Source: Pseudomonas sp. MH9.2 (GTDB lineage Bacteria > Pseudomonadota > Gammaproteobacteria > Pseudomonadales > Pseudomonadaceae). From it: a stretch of DNA of 64,000 bases. The translations under genes and the position numbers were made by a program. Positions 1 to 12,370 of this stretch are shown piece after piece. The stretch spans positions 4,120,501 through 4,184,500 of the forward strand of contig NZ_CP133784.1 in NCBI RefSeq assembly GCF_034353875.1. The letters are read 5' to 3'. Position 1 is the stretch's first letter. Each line of letters opens with the position of its first letter. Below the pieces are notes generated by a model. It was given only the letters and a program-made list of their open reading frames with translations. It made no database searches and was not told the origin of the DNA.

Positions 1-168
1 CCGTACTTGCCGACGGGTCATTCCGGGGCGTAACTGGTTTATCATATCCTGCGTGACGACATTGCCCTGCTGGATGTCGATTTTGTAAACCCCGGGGAAT
101 GAACAACCGGCGAGTGCGAGCAGTCCCACAAAGGTGAAACTGGTTAGCAGGTGCTTGGTGTTTTGCAT
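1..168 (-). CDS. bamE: Outer membrane assembly lipoprotein BamE (SmpA/OmlA), 5' part only
   Basis: Reading the minus strand from an ATG at 168 gives 56 codons that run off the window edge. The product starts with a lipoprotein signal peptide ending in a lipobox, LALAGC, followed by a mature N terminus with the [13 protein letters not shown] segment typical of BamE/OmlA. BamE is a small lipoprotein of the Bam complex that inserts beta-barrel proteins into the outer membrane. It is transcribed divergently from fur, with 98 bp between the two start codons, an arrangement known in Pseudomonas (omlA-fur). The C-terminal part lies outside the window. The identification is firm on the signal, lipobox and context. 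Confidence 0.9.
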   Translation of the reverse strand, partial: MQNTKHLLTSFTFVGLLALAGCSFPGVYKIDIQQGNVVTQDMINQLRPGMTRRQVR

Positions 169-266
169 CGGTGGGCGACTTCCACTATCTTGGCTGGGAC
201 AACGTAAACCCCGATCATACCCGCATTAAGAGAAGCTGCGAAGCAGCATCCGCGAGAAAGCTGACC

Positions 267-674
267 ATGGTTGAAAATAGCGAACTGCGTAAAGTCGGAC
301 TAAAAGTGACCCTGCCTCGGGTCAAAATTCTACAGATGCTCGATTCTGCTGAGCAGCGTCACATGAGTGCCGAGGATGTTTACAAGGCACTCATGGACGC
401 GAACGAGGATGTGGGTCTGGCCACGGTTTACCGTGTACTGACTCAGTTTGAAGCTGCCGGGCTGGTGGTTCGCCACAATTTCGACGGAGGTCACGCAGTT
501 TTCGAGCTGGCCGACGGCGGCCACCACGACCATATGGTCAACGTGGAATCCGGTGAGGTGATCGAGTTCTTCGAAGAAGAAATCGAGAAGCTTCAGAAAG
601 CGATTGTGGAGAAGCACGGCTACGAGTTGGTGGACCACAACTTGGTGCTCTACGTGCGCAAGAAGAGGGTGTAA
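267..674 (+). CDS. fur: Ferric uptake regulator Fur
   Basis: This 135-residue protein is the global Fe(II)-dependent repressor of iron uptake. The N-terminal half is a winged helix (recognition region around ATVYRVLTQFE) and the C-terminal half holds the HHDH metal ligands and the dimerisation strand ending in HNLVLYVRKK. The reading frame is open back to a GTG at 171, but the ATG at 267 gives the normal family length and N terminus. No cysteine is present anywhere, so the second (structural) CxxC zinc site of E. coli Fur is absent. The P. aeruginosa protein, as I recall it, keeps one cysteine at the position that is Asn here (HMVNV). It is divergent from bamE and convergent with recN. Confidence 0.96.
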   Translation: MVENSELRKVGLKVTLPRVKILQMLDSAEQRHMSAEDVYKALMDANEDVGLATVYRVLTQFEAAGLVVRHNFDGGHAVFELADGGHHDHMVNVESGEVIEFFEEEIEKLQKAIVEKHGYELVDHNLVLYVRKKRV

Positions 675-696
675 ACCTTCCGACAGCCATAATGAC

Positions 697-745
697 GAAG
701 GCGACCTCAGGGTCGCCTTCGTGCTTTCTGTTGTCTGATTTTTAT
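697..745 (+). terminator. Hairpin downstream of fur
   Basis: A perfect 10-bp stem (697-706 with 711-720) with a TCAG loop begins 22 nt after the fur stop. A T-rich but interrupted run follows to about 745. It lies between the convergent fur and recN genes. The weak U tract makes this a moderate call as an intrinsic terminator. Confidence 0.6.
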
Positions 746-803
746 GCCGCTATCGCGAACAAGACGCCGGCGACGCCTTGCTCCACGGTTTTTGATTGAA
801 TGA

Positions 804-2477
804 TCAAATCTTCGCGGTGAGGACCATTTTTTTCGCGTGGGCCAATGACTCTTTGGTGAGATCAATGCCGCCGAGCATGCGTGCGACTTCCTCGACGCGT
901 TCGGTTTTGCTGAGTTTGGACACGGCGGTGCGAGTGGCATCGCTGTCACGTACCTTGTGCACGAACAGGTGCTGGTGGCCTTGCGCTGCGACCTGCGGCA
1001 AATGCGTGACGGTCATGACTTGCCCGCGCTCGCCTAAACGACGCAACAGCTGGCCGACAATTTCTGCGGTCGGCCCGCCGATCCCGACATCGACTTCATC
1101 GAATACCAGTGTGGGCACCCGTGAGGTTTGTGCGGTGATGACTTGAATCGCCAGGCTGATCCGCGACAACTCACCACCTGAAGCGACCTTGGCCAGCGCT
1201 TTCAGTGGTTGTCCAGGGTTGGCGCTTACCAACAATTCGACCTGCTCCAGACCATTGGGCAGCAATTCTTTGCTGACATTAGGGCGCAGTTCGATGCTGA
1301 ACCGCCCACCAGGCATGCCCAAGCGTTGAATTTCCTGCTCCACAGCACTGGCCAGAGTCGGCGCTGAACCTTGACGTAGATCACTCAATTCGCGAGCTTT
1401 GTCCTGATAATGTCGAGCATAGGAGGACAATTCATTCTCAAGGCATTCAATGGCTTCATCGTTTGCATTCAATGTCTCGATTTCGTCCAGCAGTTTTTGC
1501 TGGAGCGCGGCGACTTCGGTGGGCTGAATGCGGTGTTTGCGGGCCAGGGTGTAGATCGCATCTAGACGTTCTTCAAGTTGTTGCAGGCGCGCCGGGTCGG
1601 CATCGAAGTGATCGAGGAAGCGGTTCAGTTCTCCCACTGCTTCTTCGACCTGAATCTGCGCGCTGGACAGCAGGCTGGCGGCTTCGCACATGGCAGTCGG
1701 TGAGCTGTTGATGCCAGACAGACGATTGAGGCTGGCGGTCAGTGCGTTCAGGACATTGCCCGAGTCGTTTTCGCTGCATTGTTCTACGACCTGACGGCAG
1801 ATGCTCAGTAGGCTTTCGGCATTGGTCAGAGTTTTGTGTTCCTGCTCCAGTTGATCCAGTTCGTTTTCGCCAAGGCTGAGGCTTTCCAGTTCTTCGAGTT
1901 GATAGCTGAGCAATTGATGGCGCGAGCGTTGCTCATCGCCTGAATTGGCGAGTCGCTCCAGCTCTTGCCGGGTCTGGCGCCAGCGCTGTGCCGCCAGATG
2001 TACCTGGCGTGCCAGGTCGGTGGCGCCCGCGTATTCGTCAAGCAGGCGGCGATGGGTGTCCGTCTTGAGCAATGACTGATGTTCATGCTGGCTGTGAATA
2101 TCGATCAGGAATTCGCCCAGCGCTTTCAAGTCACCTTGAGGGCAGGGCGAACCATTGATGTAGGCCCGCGAGCGACCCTCTGCGGTGATAACCCGGCGCA
2201 GGATGCACGGTCCGTCGTTGTCCAGATCTCGCTCTGCGAGCCAGGCGCGGGCTTCGGGGATATCGGTCAGGTCGAAGGTGGCAAGGATATCGGCCTTGTC
2301 GGCACCGGGGCGGACCACACCGCTATCGGCGCGATCACCCAGGGTAAGGCCGAGAGCGTCGAGCATGATTGATTTGCCGGCACCGGTTTCGCCAGTGATC
2401 ACGCTCATGCCTCGGTCCAGCTCGAGATCGAGATGTTCGACGATGGCGTAGTTATGTACTGACAGGTGCACCAGCAT
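804..2477 (-). CDS. recN: DNA repair ATPase RecN
   Basis: The 557-residue product is the SMC-like repair ATPase that acts early in double-strand-break repair. Walker A is GETGAGKS at residues 29-36. A coiled-coil middle rich in Glu, Leu and Gln follows, and the C terminus carries the signature and Walker B regions (VASGGELSRISLA; TLVFDEVDVG). The frame is open to 2603, but the ATG at 2477 gives the family N terminus MLVHLSVHNYAIV, and the upstream codons overlap the regulatory region. A LexA-type operator lies 25 bp upstream of this start, consistent with SOS induction. It is divergent from grpE. Confidence 0.96.
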   Translation of the reverse strand: MLVHLSVHNYAIVEHLDLELDRGMSVITGETGAGKSIMLDALGLTLGDRADSGVVRPGADKADILATFDLTDIPEARAWLAERDLDNDGPCILRRVITAEGRSRAYINGSPCPQGDLKALGEFLIDIHSQHEHQSLLKTDTHRRLLDEYAGATDLARQVHLAAQRWRQTRQELERLANSGDEQRSRHQLLSYQLEELESLSLGENELDQLEQEHKTLTNAESLLSICRQVVEQCSENDSGNVLNALTASLNRLSGINSSPTAMCEAASLLSSAQIQVEEAVGELNRFLDHFDADPARLQQLEERLDAIYTLARKHRIQPTEVAALQQKLLDEIETLNANDEAIECLENELSSYARHYQDKARELSDLRQGSAPTLASAVEQEIQRLGMPGGRFSIELRPNVSKELLPNGLEQVELLVSANPGQPLKALAKVASGGELSRISLAIQVITAQTSRVPTLVFDEVDVGIGGPTAEIVGQLLRRLGERGQVMTVTHLPQVAAQGHQHLFVHKVRDSDATRTAVSKLSKTERVEEVARMLGGIDLTKESLAHAKKMVLTAKI

Positions 2478-2501
2478 AGAGGCGGCTCCCAAGCTATTTG
2501 T

Positions 2502-2517
2502 CTGGTTATTTATACAG
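2502..2517 (-). promoter_or_regulatory. LexA operator (SOS box) of recN
   Basis: On the recN strand the site reads CTGTATAAATAACCAG, which fits the gamma-proteobacterial LexA consensus CTG-N10-CAG with an AT-rich core. It ends 25 bp before the recN start codon, where it would overlap the promoter. SOS control of recN is established in other bacteria; the assignment here comes from the motif and position. Confidence 0.85.
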
Positions 2518-2670
2518 TGTTTTGCTTTCTGCTGACAATGCCCTGTCTTAGCTCGATTTGGTTGAATTACGGCTTTTTTTAGTCCGTTATGTGATTTGTT
2601 CATGTGCGGCCTGGGCTTAAGGCGAGGCGGGTTATTGATGAAAATGGACGTTATTGTGCTTTTGGTTGCA

Positions 2671-2698
2671 CTTGAAGCTGGAAATTAAGACCCCATAT
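2671..2698 (+). promoter_or_regulatory. Sigma-32 heat-shock promoter of grpE
   Basis: CTTGAA at 2671-2676, a 14-nt spacer and CCCCATAT at 2691-2698 match the sigma-32 (RpoH) consensus exactly. The start of transcription would be near 2705, about 45 nt before the grpE ATG. Confidence 0.9.
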
Positions 2699-2751
2699 AG
2701 CGGGACAGAAGCGCGAGTTGAGCTCGCGGACGTTATTGAAAGGAGAAATCT

Positions 2752-3315
2752 ATGGCTGACGAACAGAATCTGGATACGCAGACTCAGGATCAGGCCGCTG
2801 GTGCGGCTTCGGTTGATGACGTGATAGCGCGTGTGCAAGTGCTTGAAGAGCAATTGGCTGCTGCGCAGGATCAGTCTTTGCGAGTTGCTGCGGATCTGCA
2901 GAATGTCCGCCGTCGCGCCGAGCAGGATGTCGAGAAAGCTCACAAATTCGCACTGGAAAAATTTGCGGGTGATTTGCTGCCGATCATTGACAGCCTTGAG
3001 CGCGGCCTGGAGTTGTCCAACCCGGACGACGAAAGTATCCGTCCGATGCGTGAAGGGATCGAGCTGACGCTGAAAATGTTTCAGGACACCCTCAAGCGTT
3101 ATCAGTTGGAAGCGATTGATCCCCACGGCCAACCCTTCAATGCCGAACATCATCAGGCGATGGCCATGCAAGAGAGTGCCGACGTTGAGCCTAACAGCGT
3201 GCTGAAGGTGTTCCAGAAGGGCTATCAGCTCCACGGTCGCCTGTTGCGCCCGGCGATGGTTGTGGTCAGCAAGGCAGTTTCGCCTGTTAGACCATCGATT
3301 GATGAGCAGGCTTGA
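2752..3315 (+). CDS. grpE: Nucleotide exchange factor GrpE
   Basis: This 187-residue cochaperone releases ADP from DnaK. It has an acidic/Gln-rich disordered start, a long alpha-helical coiled coil (residues ~22-90, including [12 protein letters not shown] and [13 protein letters not shown]) and a C-terminal beta domain ending in [17 protein letters not shown], the family signature. A clear ribosome-binding site (AAAGGAG) lies 7 nt before the ATG. It heads the grpE-dnaK-dnaJ heat-shock group behind a perfect sigma-32 promoter. Its stop codon is embedded in the -35 element of a second heat-shock promoter serving dnaK. Confidence 0.97.
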   Translation: MADEQNLDTQTQDQAAGAASVDDVIARVQVLEEQLAAAQDQSLRVAADLQNVRRRAEQDVEKAHKFALEKFAGDLLPIIDSLERGLELSNPDDESIRPMREGIELTLKMFQDTLKRYQLEAIDPHGQPFNAEHHQAMAMQESADVEPNSVLKVFQKGYQLHGRLLRPAMVVVSKAVSPVRPSIDEQA

Positions 3316-3338
3316 AATCAGCCATCAGGCCCCCATTT
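3311..3338 (+). promoter_or_regulatory. Second sigma-32 promoter, upstream of dnaK
   Basis: CTTGAA at 3311-3316, a 14-nt spacer and CCCCATTT at 3331-3338 again match the sigma-32 consensus. The TGA stop of grpE (3313-3315) is part of the -35 hexamer. Transcription would begin near 3345, leaving a leader of about 75 nt before dnaK. Confidence 0.88.
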
Positions 3339-3419
3339 AGAAGTCATGCGTTTAAGAGCTACCGCAATGTGTGAACGCAGTTGCGGCATCCAAATTTAAA
3401 ATTTCCGGAGAAAGTTAAC

Positions 3420-5333
<1,914 letters not shown>

Positions 5334-5658
5334 GCGCAGGCTCACTTGCAAGCCGGTTGACTGCATTCAAGCGGTGGCTGGTAGGATGTCGCCGCGCGGG
5401 AGCTTGCTCCCGCGTTGGCGTGTCTGGAATAGACGAATTTTCAAGCTTGGGGGTTTCGGCCCGCAAGCGATGCGGCAAAGTCGACATGCTCCTGCATGTG
5501 GCTTGTTTTGCTGCTTCTCTCGGTCAGTGAACTGGCCGTAGAGCCAAGACCGGAATCGTTGAATCGACGTGAGTTGAGTCCGGGCCTGTATTGGGCTCAA
5601 CGAGTTTGGCAAGACTCAGGAGGGTTTTGTCGGACGTCCTCAAGAGTGCATAAGACTT
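5334..5658. other. Intergenic region dnaK-dnaJ (325 bp)
   Basis: No credible gene is seen here. The region contains a REP-like hairpin (5395-5414) and a smaller inverted repeat around 5482-5497 (ACATGC-TCCT-GCATGT). Short open frames on the minus strand have no ribosome-binding site and no recognisable protein. I see no sigma-32 consensus directly before dnaJ. Confidence 0.6.
5395..5414. repeat. REP-like palindrome
   Basis: Two perfect 9-bp arms, CGCGGGAGC and GCTCCCGCG, are separated by TT. The sequence resembles the core of Pseudomonas REP elements (GGGAGC-TTGCTCCC type). It lies 62 bp after dnaK and could stabilise or partly terminate the dnaK mRNA. Confidence 0.65.
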
Positions 5659-6783
5659 ATGGCTAAGCGTGACTATTACGTGATTTTGGGTGTGGAGCGC
5701 GACTCCAGTGAGGCTGATCTGAAGAAGGCTTATCGCCGACTCGCGATGAAGCATCACCCGGACCGCAACCCAGACGATAAAACGTCCGAAGACATGTTCA
5801 AAGAGGCCAATGAGGCCTATGAAGTGCTTTCCGACACCAGCAAACGTGCGGCCTACGATCAGTACGGTCATGCCGGCGTCGACCCAAGCATGGGTGGCGG
5901 TGGTGCAGGTTTCGGCGGCTCGAACTTCTCCGATATTTTCGGCGACGTGTTCAGTGATTTCTTTGGTGGCGGCCGTGGCGGTGCTCGCGGTGGCGCTCAG
6001 CGCGGGAGTGACTTGCGTTACACCCTGGAGCTGAATCTCGAAGAGGCTGTGCGCGGCACGACCGTCAGTATTCGTGTGCCGACGCTGGTCAATTGCAAGC
6101 CATGCGATGGCTCCGGCGCGAAGAAAGGCTCGGCGCCTATTACCTGCCCGACGTGCGGCGGTATCGGTCAGGTGCGCATGCAGCAAGGTTTCTTCTCGGT
6201 GCAGCAAACCTGCCCGCGCTGCCATGGCCACGGCAAAATCATTTCCGATCCGTGTGACTCATGCCGCGGCGAAGGCCGGGTCGAAGAGTTCAAGACCCTG
6301 TCGGTGAAAGTGCCGCCAGGTGTCGATACGGGTGATCGCATTCGTCTTTCCGGCGAAGGCGAGGCGGGTACTCAGGGCGGGCCGACCGGCGATCTGTATG
6401 TTGTGATCAACGTTCGCGAGCACGCCATTTTTCAGCGCGACGGCAAGCACCTGTACTGCGAAGTGCCGATCAGCTTTGCTGATGCCGCGCTGGGTGGCGA
6501 GTTGGAAGTGCCGACGCTGGATGGTCGGGTCAAACTGAAAATCCCTGAAGGTACTCAGACCGGCAAGCAGTTCCGTCTGCGTGGCAAGGGTGTGGCGCCG
6601 GTACGTGGTGGTGGTGCGGGCGACTTGATGTGTCGTGTTGCGGTCGAAACCCCGGTCAATCTGGGACGTCGTCAGCGTGAATTGCTCGAAGAGTTCCGTG
6701 CTTCGCTCGAAGGCGACAGCTCGCATTCACCCAAGGCCAGCGGTTGGTTCGAAGGTGTGAAACGCTTCTTTGGCGATTTGTAA
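5659..6783 (+). CDS. dnaJ: Chaperone DnaJ (Hsp40)
   Basis: The 374-residue type I Hsp40 has an N-terminal J domain with the HPD motif ([10 protein letters not shown], near residue 33) that stimulates DnaK ATPase. A Gly/Phe-rich linker (~77-120) follows, then four CxxCxGxG zinc motifs ([32 protein letters not shown]) and the C-terminal substrate-binding domains. The ribosome-binding site before the ATG is weak. It follows dnaK after a 325-bp gap containing a hairpin, so it may be expressed below dnaK. Confidence 0.98.
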   Translation: MAKRDYYVILGVERDSSEADLKKAYRRLAMKHHPDRNPDDKTSEDMFKEANEAYEVLSDTSKRAAYDQYGHAGVDPSMGGGGAGFGGSNFSDIFGDVFSDFFGGGRGGARGGAQRGSDLRYTLELNLEEAVRGTTVSIRVPTLVNCKPCDGSGAKKGSAPITCPTCGGIGQVRMQQGFFSVQQTCPRCHGHGKIISDPCDSCRGEGRVEEFKTLSVKVPPGVDTGDRIRLSGEGEAGTQGGPTGDLYVVINVREHAIFQRDGKHLYCEVPISFADAALGGELEVPTLDGRVKLKIPEGTQTGKQFRLRGKGVAPVRGGGAGDLMCRVAVETPVNLGRRQRELLEEFRASLEGDSSHSPKASGWFEGVKRFFGDL

Positions 6784-7611
<828 letters not shown>

Positions 7612-7750
7612 CCGCCTAAACAGGGTTGAAGCTCAACAGTTACGTGGGCTTTGACTCTGTTTTCAGCCTTTGGGTGGCGTTCTGTCGCATTACCCTGTCT
7701 TTAAGGCTCATTGGCGGTAGACCAAAAAAGGCTTTTTCTGTAAGCTACAG

Positions 7751-7883
7751 CTTTAGTGTGTCCACTAAAAGCGCGCAGATAATTCGAAGAGAAAGCGGGG
7801 TGACGTGTCTATACGTCATTCCGCTTTTTTGCAACCTGCGAACGCCCTTTCAGGCTTTATTTACGGGAGGTCTTCTTGACTAA
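7751..7883 (+). promoter_or_regulatory. carA leader: anti-stem, short leader frame and attenuator-like terminator
   Basis: The 264-bp gap before carA contains an upstream inverted repeat (TTTAGTG-TGTC-CACTAAA, ~7752-7769), then the strong terminator hairpin at 7795-7830. A reading frame from a GTG at 7758 passes in frame through the whole terminator and ends in a TAA at 7881-7883 that overlaps the carA TTG start (7876). A leader frame crossing a terminator and touching the first structural gene resembles the pyrBI type of pyrimidine attenuation. No clear ribosome-binding site precedes the GTG, so use of the frame is an inference. Confidence 0.5.
7795..7830 (+). terminator. Intrinsic terminator/attenuator 45 bp upstream of carA
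   Basis: A 12-bp stem (7795-7806 with 7813-7824, two G-U pairs as RNA) with a GUCUAU loop is followed directly by six T residues at 7825-7830. It ends only 45 bp before the carA start. It can end dapB transcripts, but its position on the carA side also fits an attenuator. Confidence 0.85.
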
Positions 7884-9012
7884 GCCAGCCATACTCGCCC
7901 TTGCTGATGGCAGCATTTTTCGCGGCGAAGCCATTGGAGCCGACGGTCAAACCGTTGGTGAGGTGGTGTTTAACACCGCAATGACCGGCTATCAGGAAAT
8001 CCTTACCGATCCTTCCTATGCCCAACAGATCGTCACTCTGACGTATCCACATATCGGTAACACCGGTACGACGCCAGAAGACGCCGAGTCCAATCGCGTC
8101 TGGTCGGCAGGATTGGTCATCCGCGACTTGCCGTTGGTCGCGAGCAACTGGCGCAACAAGATGTCCCTGTCGGACTACTTGAAAGCCAACAATGTTGTCG
8201 CAATCGCCGGTATCGATACCCGCCGCCTGACCCGCATTCTGCGCGAGAAAGGCGCACAAAACGGCTGCGTCATGGCCGGCGATAACATTTCCGAAGAAGC
8301 GGCGATTGCCGCTGCTCGTGGCTTCCCTGGCCTCAAGGGCATGGATCTGGCGAAAGTCGTCAGCGCCACGGAGCGCTATGAGTGGCTCTCCGGTGTCTGG
8401 AGCCTGGCGACTGACAGTCACCCGGACTTCGCAGCCGCAGACTTGAAGTACCACGTCGTGGCTTACGACTACGGCATCAAACTGAATATCCTGCGTATGC
8501 TGGTTGATCGCGGTTGCCGTGTCACGGTAGTCCCTGCACAAGCGCCTGCCAGTGATGTGTTGGCGCTCAAGCCGGACGGTGTATTCCTGTCTAACGGTCC
8601 TGGCGACCCGGAGCCGTGCGACTACGCGATCAAGGCGATTCAGGAAATACTGGAAACCGAAATCCCGATCTTCGGTATCTGCCTCGGTCACCAATTGCTG
8701 GCACTTGCTTCTGGAGCCAAGACCATGAAGATGGGGCATGGTCACCACGGTGCAAACCACCCGGTCCAGGATCTGGACACCGGTGTCGTGATGATTACCA
8801 GCCAAAACCACGGTTTTGCGGTGGACGAGACTACGCTGCCAAGCAACATGCGGGCGACTCACAAGTCGCTGTTCGATGGCACCTTGCAGGGCCTTGAGCG
8901 CACCGACAAGAGCGCGTTCAGCTTCCAGGGTCACCCTGAAGCGAGCCCGGGCCCTACCGACGTGGCGCCACTGTTCGATCGCTTTATCGAAGCCATGGCC
9001 AAGCGACGCTGA
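7876..9012 (+). CDS. carA: Carbamoyl-phosphate synthase small (glutaminase) subunit
   Basis: The 378-residue subunit hydrolyses glutamine and channels ammonia to CarB for arginine and pyrimidine synthesis. The C-terminal class I amidotransferase domain has the nucleophile Cys269 in [12 protein letters not shown] and the catalytic His-Glu pair in [11 protein letters not shown]. The start is the TTG at 7876, chosen because GGGAGG lies 7 nt upstream and because the family N terminus [11 protein letters not shown] follows directly. carB follows after 136 bp. P. aeruginosa is reported to carry an extra ORF between carA and carB, and none is present here. Confidence 0.97.
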   Translation: MTKPAILALADGSIFRGEAIGADGQTVGEVVFNTAMTGYQEILTDPSYAQQIVTLTYPHIGNTGTTPEDAESNRVWSAGLVIRDLPLVASNWRNKMSLSDYLKANNVVAIAGIDTRRLTRILREKGAQNGCVMAGDNISEEAAIAAARGFPGLKGMDLAKVVSATERYEWLSGVWSLATDSHPDFAAADLKYHVVAYDYGIKLNILRMLVDRGCRVTVVPAQAPASDVLALKPDGVFLSNGPGDPEPCDYAIKAIQEILETEIPIFGICLGHQLLALASGAKTMKMGHGHHGANHPVQDLDTGVVMITSQNHGFAVDETTLPSNMRATHKSLFDGTLQGLERTDKSAFSFQGHPEASPGPTDVAPLFDRFIEAMAKRR

Positions 9013-9039
9013 CCGGTTGCCTTGAGAATGTAGCGAGCA

Positions 9040-9094
9040 GAGGGTGGGTGGAGCCCGGACGATTGACTGTCTGGATGGTCCGCCCAACCCCCTC
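9040..9094 (+). other. Long hairpin between carA and carB
   Basis: The 136-bp carA-carB gap holds a long stem: GAGGGTGGGTGG at 9040-9051 pairs with CCGCCCAAC and CCCTC at 9080-9094, allowing one G-U pair and a small bulge. An inner helix (CGGAC/GTCTG) is also possible. No T tract follows, so it is more likely an mRNA processing or stability element than a terminator. Confidence 0.5.
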
Positions 9095-9148
9095 AGAGAA
9101 ATATTCAAGACGGCTTGCCGACTGACCTACGGATTTGAGTGACAACCC

Positions 9149-12100
9149 ATGCCAAAACGTACAGATATAAAAAGCATCCTGATTCTCGGCGCCGGCCCCA
9201 TCGTGATCGGCCAGGCCTGTGAATTCGACTACTCCGGCGCCCAGGCCTGCAAAGCCCTGCGCGAAGAGGGTTACCGCGTCATCCTGGTGAACTCCAACCC
9301 AGCGACCATCATGACCGACCCGTCAATGGCCGATGCGACCTACATCGAACCGATCAAATGGCAGACCGTTGCCAAGATCATCGAGAAGGAGCGTCCAGAC
9401 GCACTGCTGCCAACCATGGGTGGCCAGACTGCGCTGAACTGCGCGTTGGACTTGGAGCGCGAAGGCGTTCTGGAAAAATTCGGCGTCGAAATGATTGGCG
9501 CCAATGCCGACACCATCGACAAGGCCGAAGACCGTTCGCGCTTTGATAAGGCAATGAAGTCCATCGGTCTGGATTGCCCGCGTTCGGGTATTGCCCACAC
9601 CATGGAGGAAGCTTACGTCGTCCTGGAAAAACTGGGCTTCCCGTGCATCATCCGTCCGTCCTTCACCATGGGCGGCACAGGTGGCGGTATTGCTTACAAT
9701 CGCGAAGAATTCGAAGAAATCTGCAACCGAGGTCTGGACCTGTCGCCGACCAAAGAGCTGCTGATCGACGAATCGCTGATCGGTTGGAAAGAGTACGAGA
9801 TGGAAGTGGTCCGCGACAAAAAGGACAACTGCATCATCGTTTGCTCCATCGAAAACTTTGACCCGATGGGCGTTCACACCGGCGATTCGATCACTGTTGC
9901 GCCAGCGCAGACGCTGACCGACAAGGAATACCAGATCATGCGTAACGCCTCGCTGGCGGTACTGCGTGAGATCGGTGTGGAGACCGGCGGCTCGAACGTG
10001 CAGTTCGGTATCTGCCCGGACACTGGCCGTATGGTCGTGATCGAGATGAACCCGCGGGTTTCCCGTTCTTCGGCACTGGCCTCGAAAGCCACCGGCTTTC
10101 CTATCGCCCGGGTCGCGGCCAAGTTGGCAATTGGTTACACCCTCGACGAACTGCAGAACGAAATCACTGGCGGCAAGACCCCGGCATCGTTCGAGCCGTC
10201 TATCGATTACGTGGTCACCAAACTGCCACGCTTCGCCTTTGAAAAATTCCCCAAGGCCGACGCACGCCTGACCACGCAGATGAAGTCGGTCGGCGAAGTC
10301 ATGGCCATCGGCCGCACGTTCCAGGAATCCCTGCAGAAAGCCCTGCGCGGTCTGGAAGTGGGTGTCTGCGGTCTGGACCCCAAGCTTGACCTGACCAACC
10401 CGGAAAGCATGGCCGTGCTCAAGCGTGAGCTGACGGTGCCGGGCGCTGAGCGCATCTGGTACGTGGCAGACGCTTTCCGTGCAGGCATGACGGTTGAAGA
10501 AATTTTCAGCATGAACATGATCGACCCTTGGTTCCTGGTTCAGATCGAAGATCTGGTCAAGGAAGAAGAGAAGATCAAGACGCTGGGTCTGGCTACCATC
10601 GACCGTGATCTGATGTTCCGCCTCAAGCGCAAAGGCTTCTCCGATGCGCGTCTGGCCAAGCTGCTGGGTGTCACCGAGAAAAACCTGCGTCGCCATCGTC
10701 ACAAGCTTGAGATCTTCCCGGTCTACAAGCGCGTCGATACCTGCGCAGCTGAGTTCGCCACCGATACCGCTTATCTGTACTCGACCTATGAGGAAGAGTG
10801 CGAGGCCAACCCGTCGACGCGCGACAAGATCATGATTCTTGGCGGTGGTCCGAACCGCATCGGCCAAGGCATCGAGTTCGACTACTGCTGCGTACATGCG
10901 GCACTGGCCCTGCGTGAAGACGGGTACGAGACCATCATGGTCAACTGCAACCCGGAAACCGTATCCACCGATTTCGATACCTCGGATCGCCTGTACTTTG
11001 AGCCAGTAACCCTGGAAGACGTGCTGGAAATCTGCCGCGTCGAAAAGCCTAAAGGCGTGATCGTTCAGTACGGCGGCCAAACTCCGCTGAAACTGGCGCG
11101 TGCTCTTGAGGAAGCTGGCGTGCCGATCATCGGCACCAGCCCTGACTCAATCGACCGTGCCGAAGACCGTGAGCGCTTCCAGCAAATGGTCGAGCGCCTG
11201 AATTTGCGTCAGCCGCCTAACGCCACTGTGCGCAGCGAAGATGAAGCCATTCGCGCCGCAGGCAAGATTGGTTACCCGCTAGTGGTGCGTCCGTCCTACG
11301 TGTTGGGCGGTCGGGCGATGGAAATCGTTTACGAAGAAGAAGAGCTCAAGCGCTACTTGCGTGATGCGGTGAAAGTGTCCAACGACAGCCCGGTGCTGCT
11401 GGACCACTTCCTCAACTGCGCCATCGAGATGGATGTCGATGCGGTTTGTGACGGCACTGACGTAGTCATTGGCGCGATCATGCAGCACATTGAGCAGGCA
11501 GGCGTTCACTCCGGTGACTCTGCATGCTCGCTGCCACCGTACTCGCTGCCTGCGCATATCCAGGACGAGATGCGCGAACAGGTCAAGAAAATGGCTCTGG
11601 AGCTGGGCGTCATCGGCTTGATGAACGTACAGCTGGCGCTGCAAGGCGATGACATCTACGTTATTGAAGTCAATCCGCGTGCTTCGCGTACCGTGCCGTT
11701 TGTGTCCAAGTGCATCGGTGTTTCCCTGGCGATGATCGCGGCACGCGTCATGGCTGGCAAAACCCTGAAGGAAATAGGGTTCACAAAAGAAATCATTCCG
11801 AACTTCTACAGCGTCAAAGAAGCGGTATTCCCGTTTGCCAAGTTCCCGGGTGTTGACCCTATTCTCGGCCCGGAGATGAAGTCCACCGGCGAAGTCATGG
11901 GCGTGGGCGATACGTTCGGCGAAGCCTTCGCCAAGGCTCAAATGGGTGCCAGCGAGCTACTGCCGACCGGTGGTACTGCGTTCATCAGCGTTCGCGATGA
12001 CGACAAGCCGCTTGTGGCCGGTGTCGCGCGTGATCTGATCAATCTGGGCTTCGAAATTGTCGCGACGGCCGGAACCGCTCAGTTGATTGAGGCTGCGGGC

Positions 12101-12370
12101 CTGAAAGTGCGTCGCGTCAACAAGGTGACAGAAGGTCGTCCACACGTGGTCGATATGATCAAAAATGACGAAGTCACGCTGATCATCAACACCACTGAGG
12201 GCCGTCAGTCGATCGCTGATTCTTACTCGATTCGTCGTAATGCCTTGCAGCACAAAATTTACTGCACGACCACCATCGCTGCGGGTGAAGCCATCTGTGA
12301 AGCGCTGAAGTTCGGTCCAGAGAAGACTGTACGGCGCTTGCAGGATCTACATGCAGGATTAAAGGTATGA
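9149..12370 (+). CDS. carB: Carbamoyl-phosphate synthase large subunit
   Basis: The 1073-residue synthetase makes carbamoyl phosphate from bicarbonate, ammonia and two ATP. Two homologous ATP-grasp halves are visible. Each starts with a nucleotide-binding loop ([19 protein letters not shown] at residue ~12; [19 protein letters not shown] at ~561) and has a conserved metal-binding segment ([23 protein letters not shown]). The C-terminal ~130 residues form the MGS-like allosteric domain. The length is normal. The stop overlaps the greA start by four bases (ATGA), so translation of greA is probably coupled. Confidence 0.98.
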   Translation: MPKRTDIKSILILGAGPIVIGQACEFDYSGAQACKALREEGYRVILVNSNPATIMTDPSMADATYIEPIKWQTVAKIIEKERPDALLPTMGGQTALNCALDLEREGVLEKFGVEMIGANADTIDKAEDRSRFDKAMKSIGLDCPRSGIAHTMEEAYVVLEKLGFPCIIRPSFTMGGTGGGIAYNREEFEEICNRGLDLSPTKELLIDESLIGWKEYEMEVVRDKKDNCIIVCSIENFDPMGVHTGDSITVAPAQTLTDKEYQIMRNASLAVLREIGVETGGSNVQFGICPDTGRMVVIEMNPRVSRSSALASKATGFPIARVAAKLAIGYTLDELQNEITGGKTPASFEPSIDYVVTKLPRFAFEKFPKADARLTTQMKSVGEVMAIGRTFQESLQKALRGLEVGVCGLDPKLDLTNPESMAVLKRELTVPGAERIWYVADAFRAGMTVEEIFSMNMIDPWFLVQIEDLVKEEEKIKTLGLATIDRDLMFRLKRKGFSDARLAKLLGVTEKNLRRHRHKLEIFPVYKRVDTCAAEFATDTAYLYSTYEEECEANPSTRDKIMILGGGPNRIGQGIEFDYCCVHAALALREDGYETIMVNCNPETVSTDFDTSDRLYFEPVTLEDVLEICRVEKPKGVIVQYGGQTPLKLARALEEAGVPIIGTSPDSIDRAEDRERFQQMVERLNLRQPPNATVRSEDEAIRAAGKIGYPLVVRPSYVLGGRAMEIVYEEEELKRYLRDAVKVSNDSPVLLDHFLNCAIEMDVDAVCDGTDVVIGAIMQHIEQAGVHSGDSACSLPPYSLPAHIQDEMREQVKKMALELGVIGLMNVQLALQGDDIYVIEVNPRASRTVPFVSKCIGVSLAMIAARVMAGKTLKEIGFTKEIIPNFYSVKEAVFPFAKFPGVDPILGPEMKSTGEVMGVGDTFGEAFAKAQMGASELLPTGGTAFISVRDDDKPLVAGVARDLINLGFEIVATAGTAQLIEAAGLKVRRVNKVTEGRPHVVDMIKNDEVTLIINTTEGRQSIADSYSIRRNALQHKIYCTTTIAAGEAICEALKFGPEKTVRRLQDLHAGLKV

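Noticed and set aside
7626..7883. 85-codon ORF upstream of carA read as an independent protein
   Set aside because: No ribosome-binding site at its ATG and no recognisable protein. Only its 3' part, as a possible leader frame, is kept as a hypothesis.
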